Below the pieces are notes generated by a model, which ran no database searches, was not told where the DNA came from, and worked only from the letters and a program-made list of their open reading frames with translations. DNA of 64,000 nucleotides, from assembly GCA_964604825.1 (NCBI GenBank), contig CAZSAL010000008.1, positions 1-64,000 on the forward strand, written 5' to 3'. This document shows positions 17,253 to 24,866 of this stretch, in pieces; position 1 is the first letter of the stretch, and each line of letters starts with the position of its first letter. The DNA comes from CAZSAL01 sp964604825. GTDB taxonomy: Bacteria > Elusimicrobiota > Elusimicrobia > 2-01-FULL-59-12. Made by a program: the position numbers and the translations under genes.

Positions 17253-17849
17253 ATGTCTGATGTTCTGGTGCTGAACAGGAACTTCTACGCCATCCATATC
17301 ACCAGCTGGCAGCGGGCGATATCCCTTATTTATACGGACCATGCGCGGGTCGTTGATGAGGATTACCGCCAGTACAGTTTTCAGGATTGGCGCGAATTGT
17401 CCCTGCTCATGAGGGAATCTCCTTCCGGTTTTGTTTCCACTCCTACCTTCCGCATCGCCATACCTGAAGTCATAGCGCTGCGCAACTACGACAGGCTTCC
17501 GGTAGGCGACGTAAAGTTCACCCGCCGCAATATCTATGAACATTATAATCACCGCTGCTGCTACTGCGGGGAGAAGTTTAATACGGCGGAGTTGAATCTG
17601 GAACACGTCCTGCCCCGGTCCCGCGGGGGGAAAACCGACTGGAGCAATATTGTTACGGCCTGCATGCCCTGCAACCTTAAGAAAGCGGACAGGCTCCCGG
17701 AAGAGGCCGGCATGAAGCTGCTGATCAGGCCGTTTAAGCCCAAATGGCGGGGCAGCTCCTCGCTGGTTTTCCGCGTGCCAGTTAAAATCAAGGCTTCCTG
17801 GCAGCGTTTTATAGACAACGTTTACTGGAATACGGAACTGGAATCCTGA
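17253..17849 (+). CDS. HNH endonuclease family protein
   Basis: This 198-residue protein has the zinc-bound HNH nuclease module near its C-terminal half: CCYCGEKFNTAELNLEHVLPRSRGGKTDWSNIVTACMPCNLKKADR, with the paired CxxC knuckles, the catalytic histidine in LEHVLP and the asparagine in WSNIVTAC. The N-terminal part (VLVLNRNFYAIHITSWQRAISLI) is the conserved extension of a widespread chromosomal HNH subgroup of unknown physiological role. The next gene begins 27 bases on, so they may be co-transcribed. There is no sign of an adjacent methylase. Confidence 0.88.
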   Translation: MSDVLVLNRNFYAIHITSWQRAISLIYTDHARVVDEDYRQYSFQDWRELSLLMRESPSGFVSTPTFRIAIPEVIALRNYDRLPVGDVKFTRRNIYEHYNHRCCYCGEKFNTAELNLEHVLPRSRGGKTDWSNIVTACMPCNLKKADRLPEEAGMKLLIRPFKPKWRGSSSLVFRVPVKIKASWQRFIDNVYWNTELES

Positions 17850-17876
17850 CCACCTCTCAGGCTGGAGGTCTTCCTT

Positions 17877-18446
17877 ATGAAAAAAGCTGAATCGAATACG
17901 CAGTCTTCGTTTTTTCTGTTAACCGCTTCCGGCAAGGATTCTCCCGGCCTTGTGGCGTATCTGACGCGGATTGTTTTTGAGGCGGGAGGCAATATCGAAG
18001 ACGCCAGCATGACGCGTCTCGGCGGCGAATTCGCGATGATGTTCGTGATCTGGCTGCCGGCGGGAATCAAATCTCCAAAACTTAAGGAATCGCTGGAAGC
18101 CGTAGGAAAGGAATCGGGCTTGTCGATTTATCTGAAACCCATCCCGGAATCGCTGGCTCATCGTGAGCCGCAGCCCGAAGCGCAGTTTCTTATTTCCGTT
18201 TACGGTACCGATAAGCCGGGGATTGTATATAAGGTAACGCAGGCCCTGGCCGACAGGCAGATCAATATTACGGACCTGAATACGCGATCTGTGCAACGCA
18301 ACGGGAAGCCGATCTATGTGATGCTTCTGGAAGTGCAGGCGCCTCAGAATCTGCGCCTCAATGATCTGCGCGAAGAGCTTAACCGTCTGGGACGGGAGCT
18401 CGGCATCGAAATAAGCCTGCAGGACATGGAACCTGTCGAACTCTAA
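17877..18446 (+). CDS. Tandem ACT-domain regulator (GcvR-like)
   Basis: The 189-residue protein is built from two ACT domains: SSFFLLTASGKDSPGLVAYLTRIVFEAGGNIEDASMTRL (about 9-48) and FLISVYGTDKPGIVYKVTQALADRQINITDLNTRSV (about 103-138). This layout matches glycine-cleavage repressor GcvR-type proteins, which bind small ligands such as amino acids and modulate another regulator. No gcv gene is in view, so the pathway is not certain. Its stop directly abuts the def start (TAA ATG), implying coupling to peptide deformylase. Confidence 0.85.
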   Translation: MKKAESNTQSSFFLLTASGKDSPGLVAYLTRIVFEAGGNIEDASMTRLGGEFAMMFVIWLPAGIKSPKLKESLEAVGKESGLSIYLKPIPESLAHREPQPEAQFLISVYGTDKPGIVYKVTQALADRQINITDLNTRSVQRNGKPIYVMLLEVQAPQNLRLNDLREELNRLGRELGIEISLQDMEPVEL

Positions 18447-18947
18447 ATGATCCTGGAAGTTGTGCGTTTCCCGCATCCCGTTCTCAAAACCTCTGCCTCT
18501 CCGGCGGATCCTGCCGACCCTGCCGTTCAAAAACTGATAGCGGACATGCTGGAAACCATGAACCACCATAACCGCTGCGTCGGGCTGGCCGCGCCGCAGG
18601 TAGGCGTTTCCAAATGCGTCATTGTGGTGGACGCTTCACGCATAGATAAACCGGGAACCCGCCATGGACCGGTCGCGCTGGTGAATCCGGTTTTAAAAAG
18701 GCTGACGGGCGAAAAAATGCTGCGCGAAGGATGCCTGAGCGTTCCAGACTACACCGGTAACGTGATCCGCGGCACGAAGGCGCTGGTGCAGGGGCTTGAT
18801 CCTCAGGGAAAAGAATTGATTATTGAAGCGGAAGGATTCGAAGCGATAGTCTTTCAGCATGAACTGGACCATCTGGGCGGAAAACTTTTTCTGGACCGGG
18901 TAGGATCTCTGGAAACGGACGTGTTCAGACGGAAGAAATACGCGTAA
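18447..18947 (+). CDS. def: Peptide deformylase
   Basis: This metalloenzyme removes the formyl group from the initiator methionine of new proteins. All three motifs are present in the 166 residues: GLAAPQVG (about 46-53), EGCLS (94-98, with the metal-binding cysteine) and HELDH (138-142, with both metal-binding histidines and the catalytic glutamate). Length is normal. It starts immediately after the ACT gene and ends shortly before a convergent Nudix gene. Confidence 0.97.
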   Translation: MILEVVRFPHPVLKTSASPADPADPAVQKLIADMLETMNHHNRCVGLAAPQVGVSKCVIVVDASRIDKPGTRHGPVALVNPVLKRLTGEKMLREGCLSVPDYTGNVIRGTKALVQGLDPQGKELIIEAEGFEAIVFQHELDHLGGKLFLDRVGSLETDVFRRKKYA

Positions 18948-18974
18948 TTCAGATCAAATATCAAAGATCAAAAA

Positions 18975-19655
18975 TCAAAGAGCCGTCTTTTTGCGATTTG
19001 TTTTTTGATATTTGAGGTAGTCGCGGAGCGCGGCGCGGGCGAATGGATTTTTTGTGATGCGCGCGGCCTGCCGGACCGGCAGCCATTTGAAGCTTTCCAG
19101 TTCCTCCGGGTGCGGACGGATCTTTCCCGCCAGGCGCTTTCCCAGATACACAAAACTGATCATGTAGCTGCCGCTGTCCTTGAAAGTCTCTGAGTAAATC
19201 CCCAGCAGCCGTCCCAGCTTTACGCGGATTCCCAGCTCTTCCCGTACTTCCCGCAGCGCGCTTTCGCAGGGATGTTCCGCATAACCGATAAATCCTCCGG
19301 GCAGATTCCAGATGCCTTTTGTCAGGCCGCGCGCTCCGCGCACCATAAGCACTTTGCCTTTTTCTATGATGGCCACCTTGGCTGCGCCCCTGGGGAGGCT
19401 CCTGTTTACGGCAAGCTGTACAATGACGTCGATATTTTTCAGGCCGGGGATGTCATCCTTGTGAAACCAGCGCTCAGGGTGATGTTGCAGGTTAGGCTTG
19501 GCGAAAAGCACCCGCCTGCCGGCAACCAGCATGACGGAAATGGCCTCGAATGAGCAGGGAAGTTCCTTCCGGGTTTTGGGAAAACGCCAGCGACCTCTGT
19601 CTTTGACGAGATAAACCTGGCCGTCCGACTCCAAATAGTAAAAATCAGGGGTCAT
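18975..19655 (-). CDS. Nudix hydrolase
   Basis: The 226-residue protein has a complete Nudix box (about 121-143: G-FIGYA-E-HPCESALREVREELGI, matching GX5EX7REUXEEXGU), preceded by GLTKGIWNLPGG. The N-terminal ~85 residues form a separate region without a recognised fold. Such enzymes cleave nucleoside diphosphates linked to another group; the substrate cannot be read from the sequence. It overlaps hemB by 4 bases and is the last gene of the hemD-suhB-hemB run. Confidence 0.88.
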   Translation of the reverse strand: MTPDFYYLESDGQVYLVKDRGRWRFPKTRKELPCSFEAISVMLVAGRRVLFAKPNLQHHPERWFHKDDIPGLKNIDVIVQLAVNRSLPRGAAKVAIIEKGKVLMVRGARGLTKGIWNLPGGFIGYAEHPCESALREVREELGIRVKLGRLLGIYSETFKDSGSYMISFVYLGKRLAGKIRPHPEELESFKWLPVRQAARITKNPFARAALRDYLKYQKTNRKKTAL

Positions 19656-20698
19656 TTTGATCGTCGCTCGTTGCTCATGGCGGCGAACTCCTTCGCGTGG
19701 TACGTGATGATCAGGTCCGCGCCGGCGCGCCGCATACCCAGAAGTATTTCCCGGATAACAGCTTCCTCGTCAATCCAGCCCTTTGCGCCGGCGGCTTTAA
19801 CCATGGCGTATTCCCCGGAAACGTTATACGCGGCTACGGGCACATGCCAGGTTTCCTTGATGCGGCGGATGATGTCGAGATAGGCGAGAGCGGGTTTTAC
19901 CATGACCATGTCCGCGCCTTCCGCGATATCTTCGGCGACTTCCCGCAGGGCTTCTTCTATGTTTGCGGGGTTCAGTTGATAACTGCGGCGGTCCCCGAAC
20001 CGAGGCGCGCTTTCCGCCGCTTCGCGGAAGGGCCCATAAAAAGCTGAGGAGAATTTGGAAGAATAGCTCAAGACCGGCGCCTGCTCAAACCCGTGGCGGT
20101 CCAGCGCATTACGGATGGTCTTTACCGCGCCATCCATCATGCCGCTGGGCGCAATAATATCCGATCCCGCCCGCGCCTGCGCGAGCGCCGTCTTTGCAAT
20201 GATCGCAAGCGTGGCGTCATTGTCAACGTCAAACGACTGAGGCCTCACCCGGCCCCCGGCCACCCTTTCCCTGAGGGAGAGGGGCTGGGGATGAGGCTTC
20301 AATATCCCGCAGTGGCCATGGCTGGTATATTCGCAGAAACAAAGATCGGTAATGACCAGCATTTCCGGGATGGATTTTTTCAGAGCGCGGACCGCCTGCT
20401 GGATGATCCCGTTTGCGGCATAGGCGTCCGAGCCTTTCAGGTCCTTCTTCTCAGGAATGCCGAAAAGCAGAACGGACCGGATGCCCAGCCGGTAAAGTTC
20501 TTTTGCTTCCTGCAGGAGGCGGTCGATTGAAAACTGATATTGCCCGGGCATGGAAGATACAGGCCGGGCTGTATCTTTACCGGGACGGACGAAAAGAGGC
20601 GCGATCAGCCGGTCCGGCGAAAGAGATGTTTCGTTGAGACGCGAACGGACAAGAGGATTTACGCGCAGCCTGCGCAGGCGCGTAGTTGGGAAGGTCAT
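19652..20698 (-). CDS. hemB: Delta-aminolevulinic acid dehydratase with an in-frame repeat insert
   Basis: HemB condenses two 5-aminolevulinate molecules to porphobilinogen. The 348-residue protein shows the zinc site DLCFCEYTSHGHCG (C120, C122, C130) and both active-site lysines, in SSKFSSAFYGPFRE (K215) and MVMVKPALAYLD (K268). An extra stretch at about 134-153 (KPHPQPLSLRERVAGGRV) follows the zinc site; it comes from palindromic copy B3 and precedes DVDNDATL. The zinc cysteines therefore sit just upstream of an inserted loop. Start overlaps the suhB stop by 4 bases. Confidence 0.95.
   Translation of the reverse strand: MTFPTTRLRRLRVNPLVRSRLNETSLSPDRLIAPLFVRPGKDTARPVSSMPGQYQFSIDRLLQEAKELYRLGIRSVLLFGIPEKKDLKGSDAYAANGIIQQAVRALKKSIPEMLVITDLCFCEYTSHGHCGILKPHPQPLSLRERVAGGRVRPQSFDVDNDATLAIIAKTALAQARAGSDIIAPSGMMDGAVKTIRNALDRHGFEQAPVLSYSSKFSSAFYGPFREAAESAPRFGDRRSYQLNPANIEEALREVAEDIAEGADMVMVKPALAYLDIIRRIKETWHVPVAAYNVSGEYAMVKAAGAKGWIDEEAVIREILLGMRRAGADLIITYHAKEFAAMSNERRSK
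20243..20296. repeat. In-frame C/G-rich palindromic element, copy B3 (in hemB)
   Basis: On the + strand the element runs from CCTCACCCGGCCCCCGG through CCCTTTCCCTGAGGGAGAGG to GGCTGGGGATGAGG. The centre is CCCTGAGGG rather than CCTCAAGG, so it is a related but distinct sub-type. Like the others it is open in the reading frame of its host gene. Confidence 0.78.
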
Positions 20699-21528
20699 TC
20701 CTTGAGGCCTGCCTTTTTGAGGACTTTCAGCATTTCCTTATGGATGCGGGCGTTGGAAGCGAGCGTCTGGATCCCGTAAGGATTGAACGGCTTCCCGAGA
20801 AAATCAGTCATCCGGCCTCCGGCTTCTTCTACGATAAGAGATCCCGCCGCCACATCCCACGGTTTGAGCCGCCATTCCCAGTAGCCGTCCACGCGGCCGC
20901 AGGCCACCCAGCAAAGGTCGAGCGCTGCCGCGCCGGCGCGGCGTATCCCCTGGATATGCTTCATGAAAGCGGCTACGAATTTCAGATAAAAGTCCGCGCG
21001 CTGCCTGCGGTCGTAAGGGAAACCCGTAAGCAAAAGCGCTTCGTCCAGATGTTTTGTTCCGGACACAGCCAGGCGCACGGTGGACCTCCGGGTTTTCAAA
21101 TATGCTCCCCGTCCTTTTTCCGCGAAGAAAAGCTCCTCCCGGAACGGATCATACACGCCGCCGAGCTTCATTTTTCCGTCTTTTTCGAGGCCGATCGATA
21201 CGGCGACCTGCGGGAAGCTGTGAGCATAGTTGGTGGTACCGTCGAGGGGATCGACAATCCATTTAAAACCGCCCCCCATCCTGCACCCTCCCCCTCGAGG
21301 GGGGAGGGAGGGGGTGGGAACGGTCCCTTCTTCTGTCAGGAAATTGTGGTCGGGAAAGTGTTTTTTGATAATTTTAACGATTAGTTTTTCAGAGGCGCGG
21401 TCGACCGCAGTGACAAGGTTGATGGGGCTGTCTTTGAAGGTGGTATGTTTGGGACGGTGCAGGCCTCTGCGGATAACGTCGCCCGCCTCCCGGAGCGCTT
21501 CAAACAGAACGCCCCTTGGGTCAGGCAT
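20695..21528 (-). CDS. suhB: Inositol monophosphatase family protein with an in-frame repeat insert
   Basis: The protein is a magnesium-dependent phosphatase of the IMPase/SuhB/CysQ fold. From ATG 21528 it has 277 residues, with the first metal-site motif FLTEEG (E66-E67), WIVDPLDGTTN (about 90-100) and the C-terminal LKPWDVAAGSLIVEEAGG. Between the two metal motifs lies an added loop (about 69-87, TPSLPPRGGGCRMGGG) from palindromic copy B4. It overlaps hemD and hemB by a few bases at each end. The exact substrate is not determinable; placement in a haem operon may be coincidental. Confidence 0.9.
   Translation of the reverse strand: MPDPRGVLFEALREAGDVIRRGLHRPKHTTFKDSPINLVTAVDRASEKLIVKIIKKHFPDHNFLTEEGTVPTPSLPPRGGGCRMGGGFKWIVDPLDGTTNYAHSFPQVAVSIGLEKDGKMKLGGVYDPFREELFFAEKGRGAYLKTRRSTVRLAVSGTKHLDEALLLTGFPYDRRQRADFYLKFVAAFMKHIQGIRRAGAAALDLCWVACGRVDGYWEWRLKPWDVAAGSLIVEEAGGRMTDFLGKPFNPYGIQTLASNARIHKEMLKVLKKAGLKE
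21270..21320. repeat. In-frame C/G-rich palindromic element, copy B4 (in suhB)
   Basis: The + strand reads GCCCCCCATCCTGCACCCTC, then CCCCTCGAGGGGGG, then AGGGAGGGGGTGGGAA. Arms and centre match copies B2 and B6 most closely. It is read without a stop on the minus strand by suhB. Confidence 0.87.
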
Positions 21529-22672
21529 AATGTTTGATGATTGCCCGGGCAAGGGATTCGGTGGTATAGCGCGGGGGGCGGATGGCGGCTTTTATGCCGT
21601 AGCCGCGCAGAGTCCCGGCGGTCACCGGGCCGATCGCCGCGGCCCTGGTTTTCTCAAATATCTTTTTTCTCCGGCGGGGGGTGAAATGCTGCATGAAGCC
21701 GTCGACCGTAGACGAGGAGGTAAAACTGATCAGGTCGATTTTCCCGTCGGCAAACCGCTTTTTCAATTCCCGCGGGAAGCTGCGGATTTTCTGCGTGCGG
21801 TAAACCGGAGCCAGGGTTACCGAGGCGCCTTTGTGCTCGAGCATTTTGGGCATGACGTCGCGCGCCTCTTCCGCGCGTGCGATCAGGACGCGGCAGCCCT
21901 TGTCCGGTTTGACGGCTTCGGCCAGGGCTTCGCCGCGGTATTCCTCCGGGAAGGCGGAAACTTTAAAGCCGCGCTGAACAAGCTGTTCCGCGGTTTTGGG
22001 GCCTATGGCTCCCAGCCGTATTCCGCGAAGGTCGCGCACGTCCCCGCCAAGCTGGCGCAGGCGCAAGAAAAACCACTTCACGCCGTGAGCGCTGGAAAAG
22101 ATGATCCAGTCAAACTGAGGAAGCTCGCTTAAGGCCTTGTCCAGCGCGGCCCAGGTTTTGGGCGGCTGGATCTGAATCGTGGGGAAGGGGATTACTTCCG
22201 CGCCCTGTTCTTCCAGCAGTGCGGCGAATGCCGCAGCCTGGTCGCGGGAGCGGGTGATGACCACGCTTTTTCCGGAAAGGGGAAGCGCATCGTACCGTTT
22301 GTTCCACAGGGAGACGTCGTTGCCTATAAGCGCGAACGCGGGACCGGAAATATCCGCTTTTATAACTGTTTCGGAAATCGTGGCAATCGTCCCTGCCAGC
22401 AGGCGCCGCCCCGTAATGGGCCCGCATTGGATAACGTCAGCCGGAGTATCCGCGCGCCAGTTATGGCGGAGCAGTCTTTCCGTGATGCCCGGGAGCTGTT
22501 CGAGATCAAGAAAAACAACCAGTATGCTTTTACGGGAAATCCGCGGCCAGTCTATCAGGCCCTCTTGTTTGCCGGAATCTTCCCGGGCGTCCACGAATGT
22601 GATCATGGAAGCGTCCATTGATTCCATCAATGGGATTTCTGAAAGGATGGTGAGCATGTCTGAGCGACGCAT
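21521..22672 (-). CDS. hemD: Uroporphyrinogen-III synthase fused to a truncated SUMT C-terminal segment
   Basis: HemD cyclises hydroxymethylbilane to uroporphyrinogen III. Residues from about 130 to 383 form the HemD domain (GKSVVITRSRDQAAAFAALLEEQGAEVIPFPTIQI; FTSSSTVDGFMQHF; AIGPVTAGTLRGYG). Residues 1-125 resemble only the C-terminal half of uroporphyrinogen-III methyltransferase (IPLMESMDASMITFV; VVFLDLEQLPGITERLL; VIQCGPITGRRLLAGTIATI). The SAM-binding N-terminal half is absent. The start is well supported by AGAAGGA six bases before ATG 22672, so the truncation is not a missed start. The N-terminal part is unlikely to methylate on its own. Confidence 0.88.
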   Translation of the reverse strand: MRRSDMLTILSEIPLMESMDASMITFVDAREDSGKQEGLIDWPRISRKSILVVFLDLEQLPGITERLLRHNWRADTPADVIQCGPITGRRLLAGTIATISETVIKADISGPAFALIGNDVSLWNKRYDALPLSGKSVVITRSRDQAAAFAALLEEQGAEVIPFPTIQIQPPKTWAALDKALSELPQFDWIIFSSAHGVKWFFLRLRQLGGDVRDLRGIRLGAIGPKTAEQLVQRGFKVSAFPEEYRGEALAEAVKPDKGCRVLIARAEEARDVMPKMLEHKGASVTLAPVYRTQKIRSFPRELKKRFADGKIDLISFTSSSTVDGFMQHFTPRRRKKIFEKTRAAAIGPVTAGTLRGYGIKAAIRPPRYTTESLARAIIKHYA

Positions 22673-22690
22673 GTGAATTCCTTCTGATTT

Positions 22691-22757
22691 GTCATTCCCG
22701 CAGATTGTAAGCGGGAATCCCTCTTAGTTTAGGGATCCCCGCCTTCGCGGGGATGAA
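22691..22757. repeat. Dispersed double-hairpin repeat, copy A4
   Basis: The element has a first hairpin ATTCCCGCagattgtaaGCGGGAAT, then ATCCCCGccttcgCGGGGAT ending GATGAAA. It sits between the hemD start and the divergent AAA ATPase gene. The downstream 22800-22911 stretch is AT-rich (ATTCACAATATATGATATG) and probably holds the ATPase promoter. Confidence 0.88.
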
Positions 22758-22911
22758 ACCGTTTCCTGTAAGTTTTAGGCCGGTTTCAGTTTACCAATTT
22801 CCACGAAATCGCTCAAATTATCTCTTATTCACTTCGAATGCTTCGGTATCAATGGAGCGTATTTAAAATATTGCTTTTATTCACAATATATGATATGTAT
22901 ATGTTGCTTTT

Positions 22912-24450
22912 ATGCTAATTTCATCTGCTCAAATTCTTGAAGTACTGAGAAGGCAAAATGCCTGGTGGCAAACTGGAAAAGTGCCTGCAGAATTGACTCC
23001 CTCCTTCCGCCGATCCGCATACTATGAGATTCAAGGATTTTTAGGTATTGCCGGCCTTCAGAGAGCGATCATTCTTTCGGGGGCCCGGCGCGTTGGCAAG
23101 ACATTCATCTTACATCAGATTGCCGAAGAAGAAATCCGAAAAGGACTGGCCCCGCGACGAGTGCTGTACGTATCCTTTGAAGATTTGACCCTTACGCAGG
23201 CGAACCTGCGCGAAATTCTGGATCTTTACGAAAAAAACATCGACCCGATTGGGGAAGGGACTCTTATCCTTCTTGATGAAATCCACTACACAACGGACTG
23301 GACCCGCTGGTTAATGACCATCCTTCGGGAATATCCCAAGGCCAGGATCGTTGCTACCGGATCAGCCTCAACATTGATCCGAGATTCTTCGCGAAACGAA
23401 TCGGCGGCGGGACGGTGGGTCACGGTGCATGTGCCGACGCTTTCCTTTTACGAATATGTTTCTCTCGCGAACATCGCGACTCCGTCATTACCCGCCGACC
23501 TGACGCTCGATGCGCTTTTTGTATCCGACGCTCGTGTTCAACAGTCCGTGTTGTCAGCCTGCGGCGCTTTAGAGAGAGAGTTCAATCGCTATCTCTTGCA
23601 GGGAGGGTTCCCCGAACCTGTCGCGAAGAATTTTCCCCTGGCAACGGCGCACAGACTGCTTCGAGAGGATGTGATCGACAAAGCCCTCAAACGTGATATG
23701 GCCCAGCTTTATGGAGCCCGCAGCCTGGGGGAACTCGATCAACTCTTCGTCTATCTCTGCTTTAATTTTGGAGGGATCGTCGAACGCAGAACGTTATCAA
23801 AAGAAATGGGAGTTGCCGCCGCCACTGTAGAAAATCACTTGCAGCGCCTTGAGGACGCTCATTTGATTTACCGGCTGGAGCCGTTTAGCCTGACCGGTAA
23901 AAAATCGTTAAAACCCCGTCCCAAGGTCTACGTCGCGGATCCTTCGCTCCGGAACGCCGCGCTCCTTCGCGGGGAAGGGCTTTTCAGCAATGAAGAGGAA
24001 CTCTCCGCGGTGATCGAAGGATGCGTGTTCAAGCATCTGCATGGATACTACATATCAAATAGCCCGCGCTTTACCTACTGGCGTGATACTCAGGAAAAAG
24101 AAGTTGATTTTGTCCTCATTTTTCCGGATGGCAGCCGACTGGCCTGGGAAGTGAAGTATCGGGAAACGCCCGCGCTCAAGATGCGAGACGCTCTGGTTGG
24201 TTTGGTTCAAGGACCATCGGCGCCCAGGCGCGCCTGGGTGGTTACGAAAAACACGACCGACTACGGCGCCGCATACGAAGGACGCATATTCCAAATCCCG
24301 GCTTTTCTATTGTGTTACCTGTTTGGCCATGAAGAACGCACGCGGCTGATGCGCGAATATCCGCTTGGCCACGGGAAAGTCCCTTACGGAGACTCCTCTC
24401 TACCTTTGCCTAAAGACGCAATAAAAGAGTTGCCGAGTATAGAAAAATGA
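22912..24450 (+). CDS. AAA ATPase with a C-terminal DUF4143-type domain
   Basis: This 512-residue protein has Walker A SGARRVGKT (about 56-64), Walker B LILLDEIHY and the sensor ATGSAST. A winged-helix-like segment follows (LSKEMGVAAATVENHLQRLEDAHLIYRLE). The C-terminal part resembles a DUF4143/PD-(D/E)XK-like fold with EVDFVLIFPDGSRLAWEVKYRE (D-x-n-E-x-K). Such ATPases are common in accessory islands and some are linked to defence or toxin-antitoxin loci; the function is not established. ATG 22912 follows an AT-rich promoter-like stretch. It overlaps the Cas2-like gene by 4 bases. Confidence 0.85.
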   Translation: MLISSAQILEVLRRQNAWWQTGKVPAELTPSFRRSAYYEIQGFLGIAGLQRAIILSGARRVGKTFILHQIAEEEIRKGLAPRRVLYVSFEDLTLTQANLREILDLYEKNIDPIGEGTLILLDEIHYTTDWTRWLMTILREYPKARIVATGSASTLIRDSSRNESAAGRWVTVHVPTLSFYEYVSLANIATPSLPADLTLDALFVSDARVQQSVLSACGALEREFNRYLLQGGFPEPVAKNFPLATAHRLLREDVIDKALKRDMAQLYGARSLGELDQLFVYLCFNFGGIVERRTLSKEMGVAAATVENHLQRLEDAHLIYRLEPFSLTGKKSLKPRPKVYVADPSLRNAALLRGEGLFSNEEELSAVIEGCVFKHLHGYYISNSPRFTYWRDTQEKEVDFVLIFPDGSRLAWEVKYRETPALKMRDALVGLVQGPSAPRRAWVVTKNTTDYGAAYEGRIFQIPAFLLCYLFGHEERTRLMREYPLGHGKVPYGDSSLPLPKDAIKELPSIEK

Positions 24451-24719
24451 GCGTTTATATAATTTCTTACGATTTAAAAAAACCGGGCCAGGATTATGCT
24501 GCGCTTTACGAAGAGCTTAAGAAAACGACGTGGTGGCATTATCTTGAATCCACATGGCTGCTGAATACCCCGGAATCGATCGACAATCTAAGGAAGCGGC
24601 TTTTTGCAATGATGGATCAAAACGACAGCCTGTTTATCATTGAGCTTTCGGCGAAGAATAATTACACAGGCTGGCTGCCTCAAAAAGCCTGGGATTGGAT
24701 TAAACAGAATCTGGCATAA
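24447..24719 (+). CDS. Cas2-like (SinR-type) small protein
   Basis: This 90-residue protein has the ferredoxin-like start of Cas2/VapD-type proteins, YIISYDLKKPGQDYAALYEELKK, with an aspartate at the end of the first strand as in Cas2. LLNTPESIDNLRKRLFAMMDQNDSLFIIEL comes next, and the protein ends in a tryptophan-containing helix. It matches the group annotated as SinR-like or Cas2-like outside CRISPR loci. It lies 12 kb from the array and is coupled to an AAA ATPase, so I do not treat it as the adaptation Cas2. Ribonuclease activity is possible but unproven. Confidence 0.7.
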   Translation: MSVYIISYDLKKPGQDYAALYEELKKTTWWHYLESTWLLNTPESIDNLRKRLFAMMDQNDSLFIIELSAKNNYTGWLPQKAWDWIKQNLA

Positions 24720-24775
24720 AAAAAACCTGCTGATGCCGGATGTGGCCATGACATATTCTCTTTATATATACTTTG

Positions 24776-24825
24776 GCATGTCGTGACCTGATTTGAGGAC
24801 ATGCGGCGGATGAGTTAATCGCCGC
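24776..24825. promoter_or_regulatory. Paired inverted repeats upstream of the ParB-like gene
   Basis: Two adjacent inverted repeats precede the gene: GCATGTC (24776-24782) with GACATGC (24798-24804), and GCGGCG (24803-24808) with CGCCGC (24820-24825). They lie 40-90 bases before the ParB-like start and below a TATATATA stretch near 24763. They could form an operator or a leader hairpin. The gap 24720-24866 holds no gene. Confidence 0.4.
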
Positions 24826-24866
24826 AAGTCCCGTCGAAGAGGAATAACGAACGGGAGGTCCACCCC

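Noticed and set aside
20686..22132. Long plus-strand open frames (up to 300 codons) opposite suhB and hemD
   Set aside because: The minus-strand genes have complete motifs; the plus-strand products are arginine/glycine-rich without recognisable domains.
22673..22911. A frameshift upstream of hemD that would restore a full SUMT-HemD fusion
   Set aside because: The upstream sequence is a family A repeat and AT-rich promoter-like DNA with no trace of the SAM-binding half in any frame.
24447..24719. Reading the Cas2-like gene as part of the type I-C system
   Set aside because: A bona fide cas2 sits directly after cas1 at 36210; this one is 12 kb away and coupled to an ATPase.
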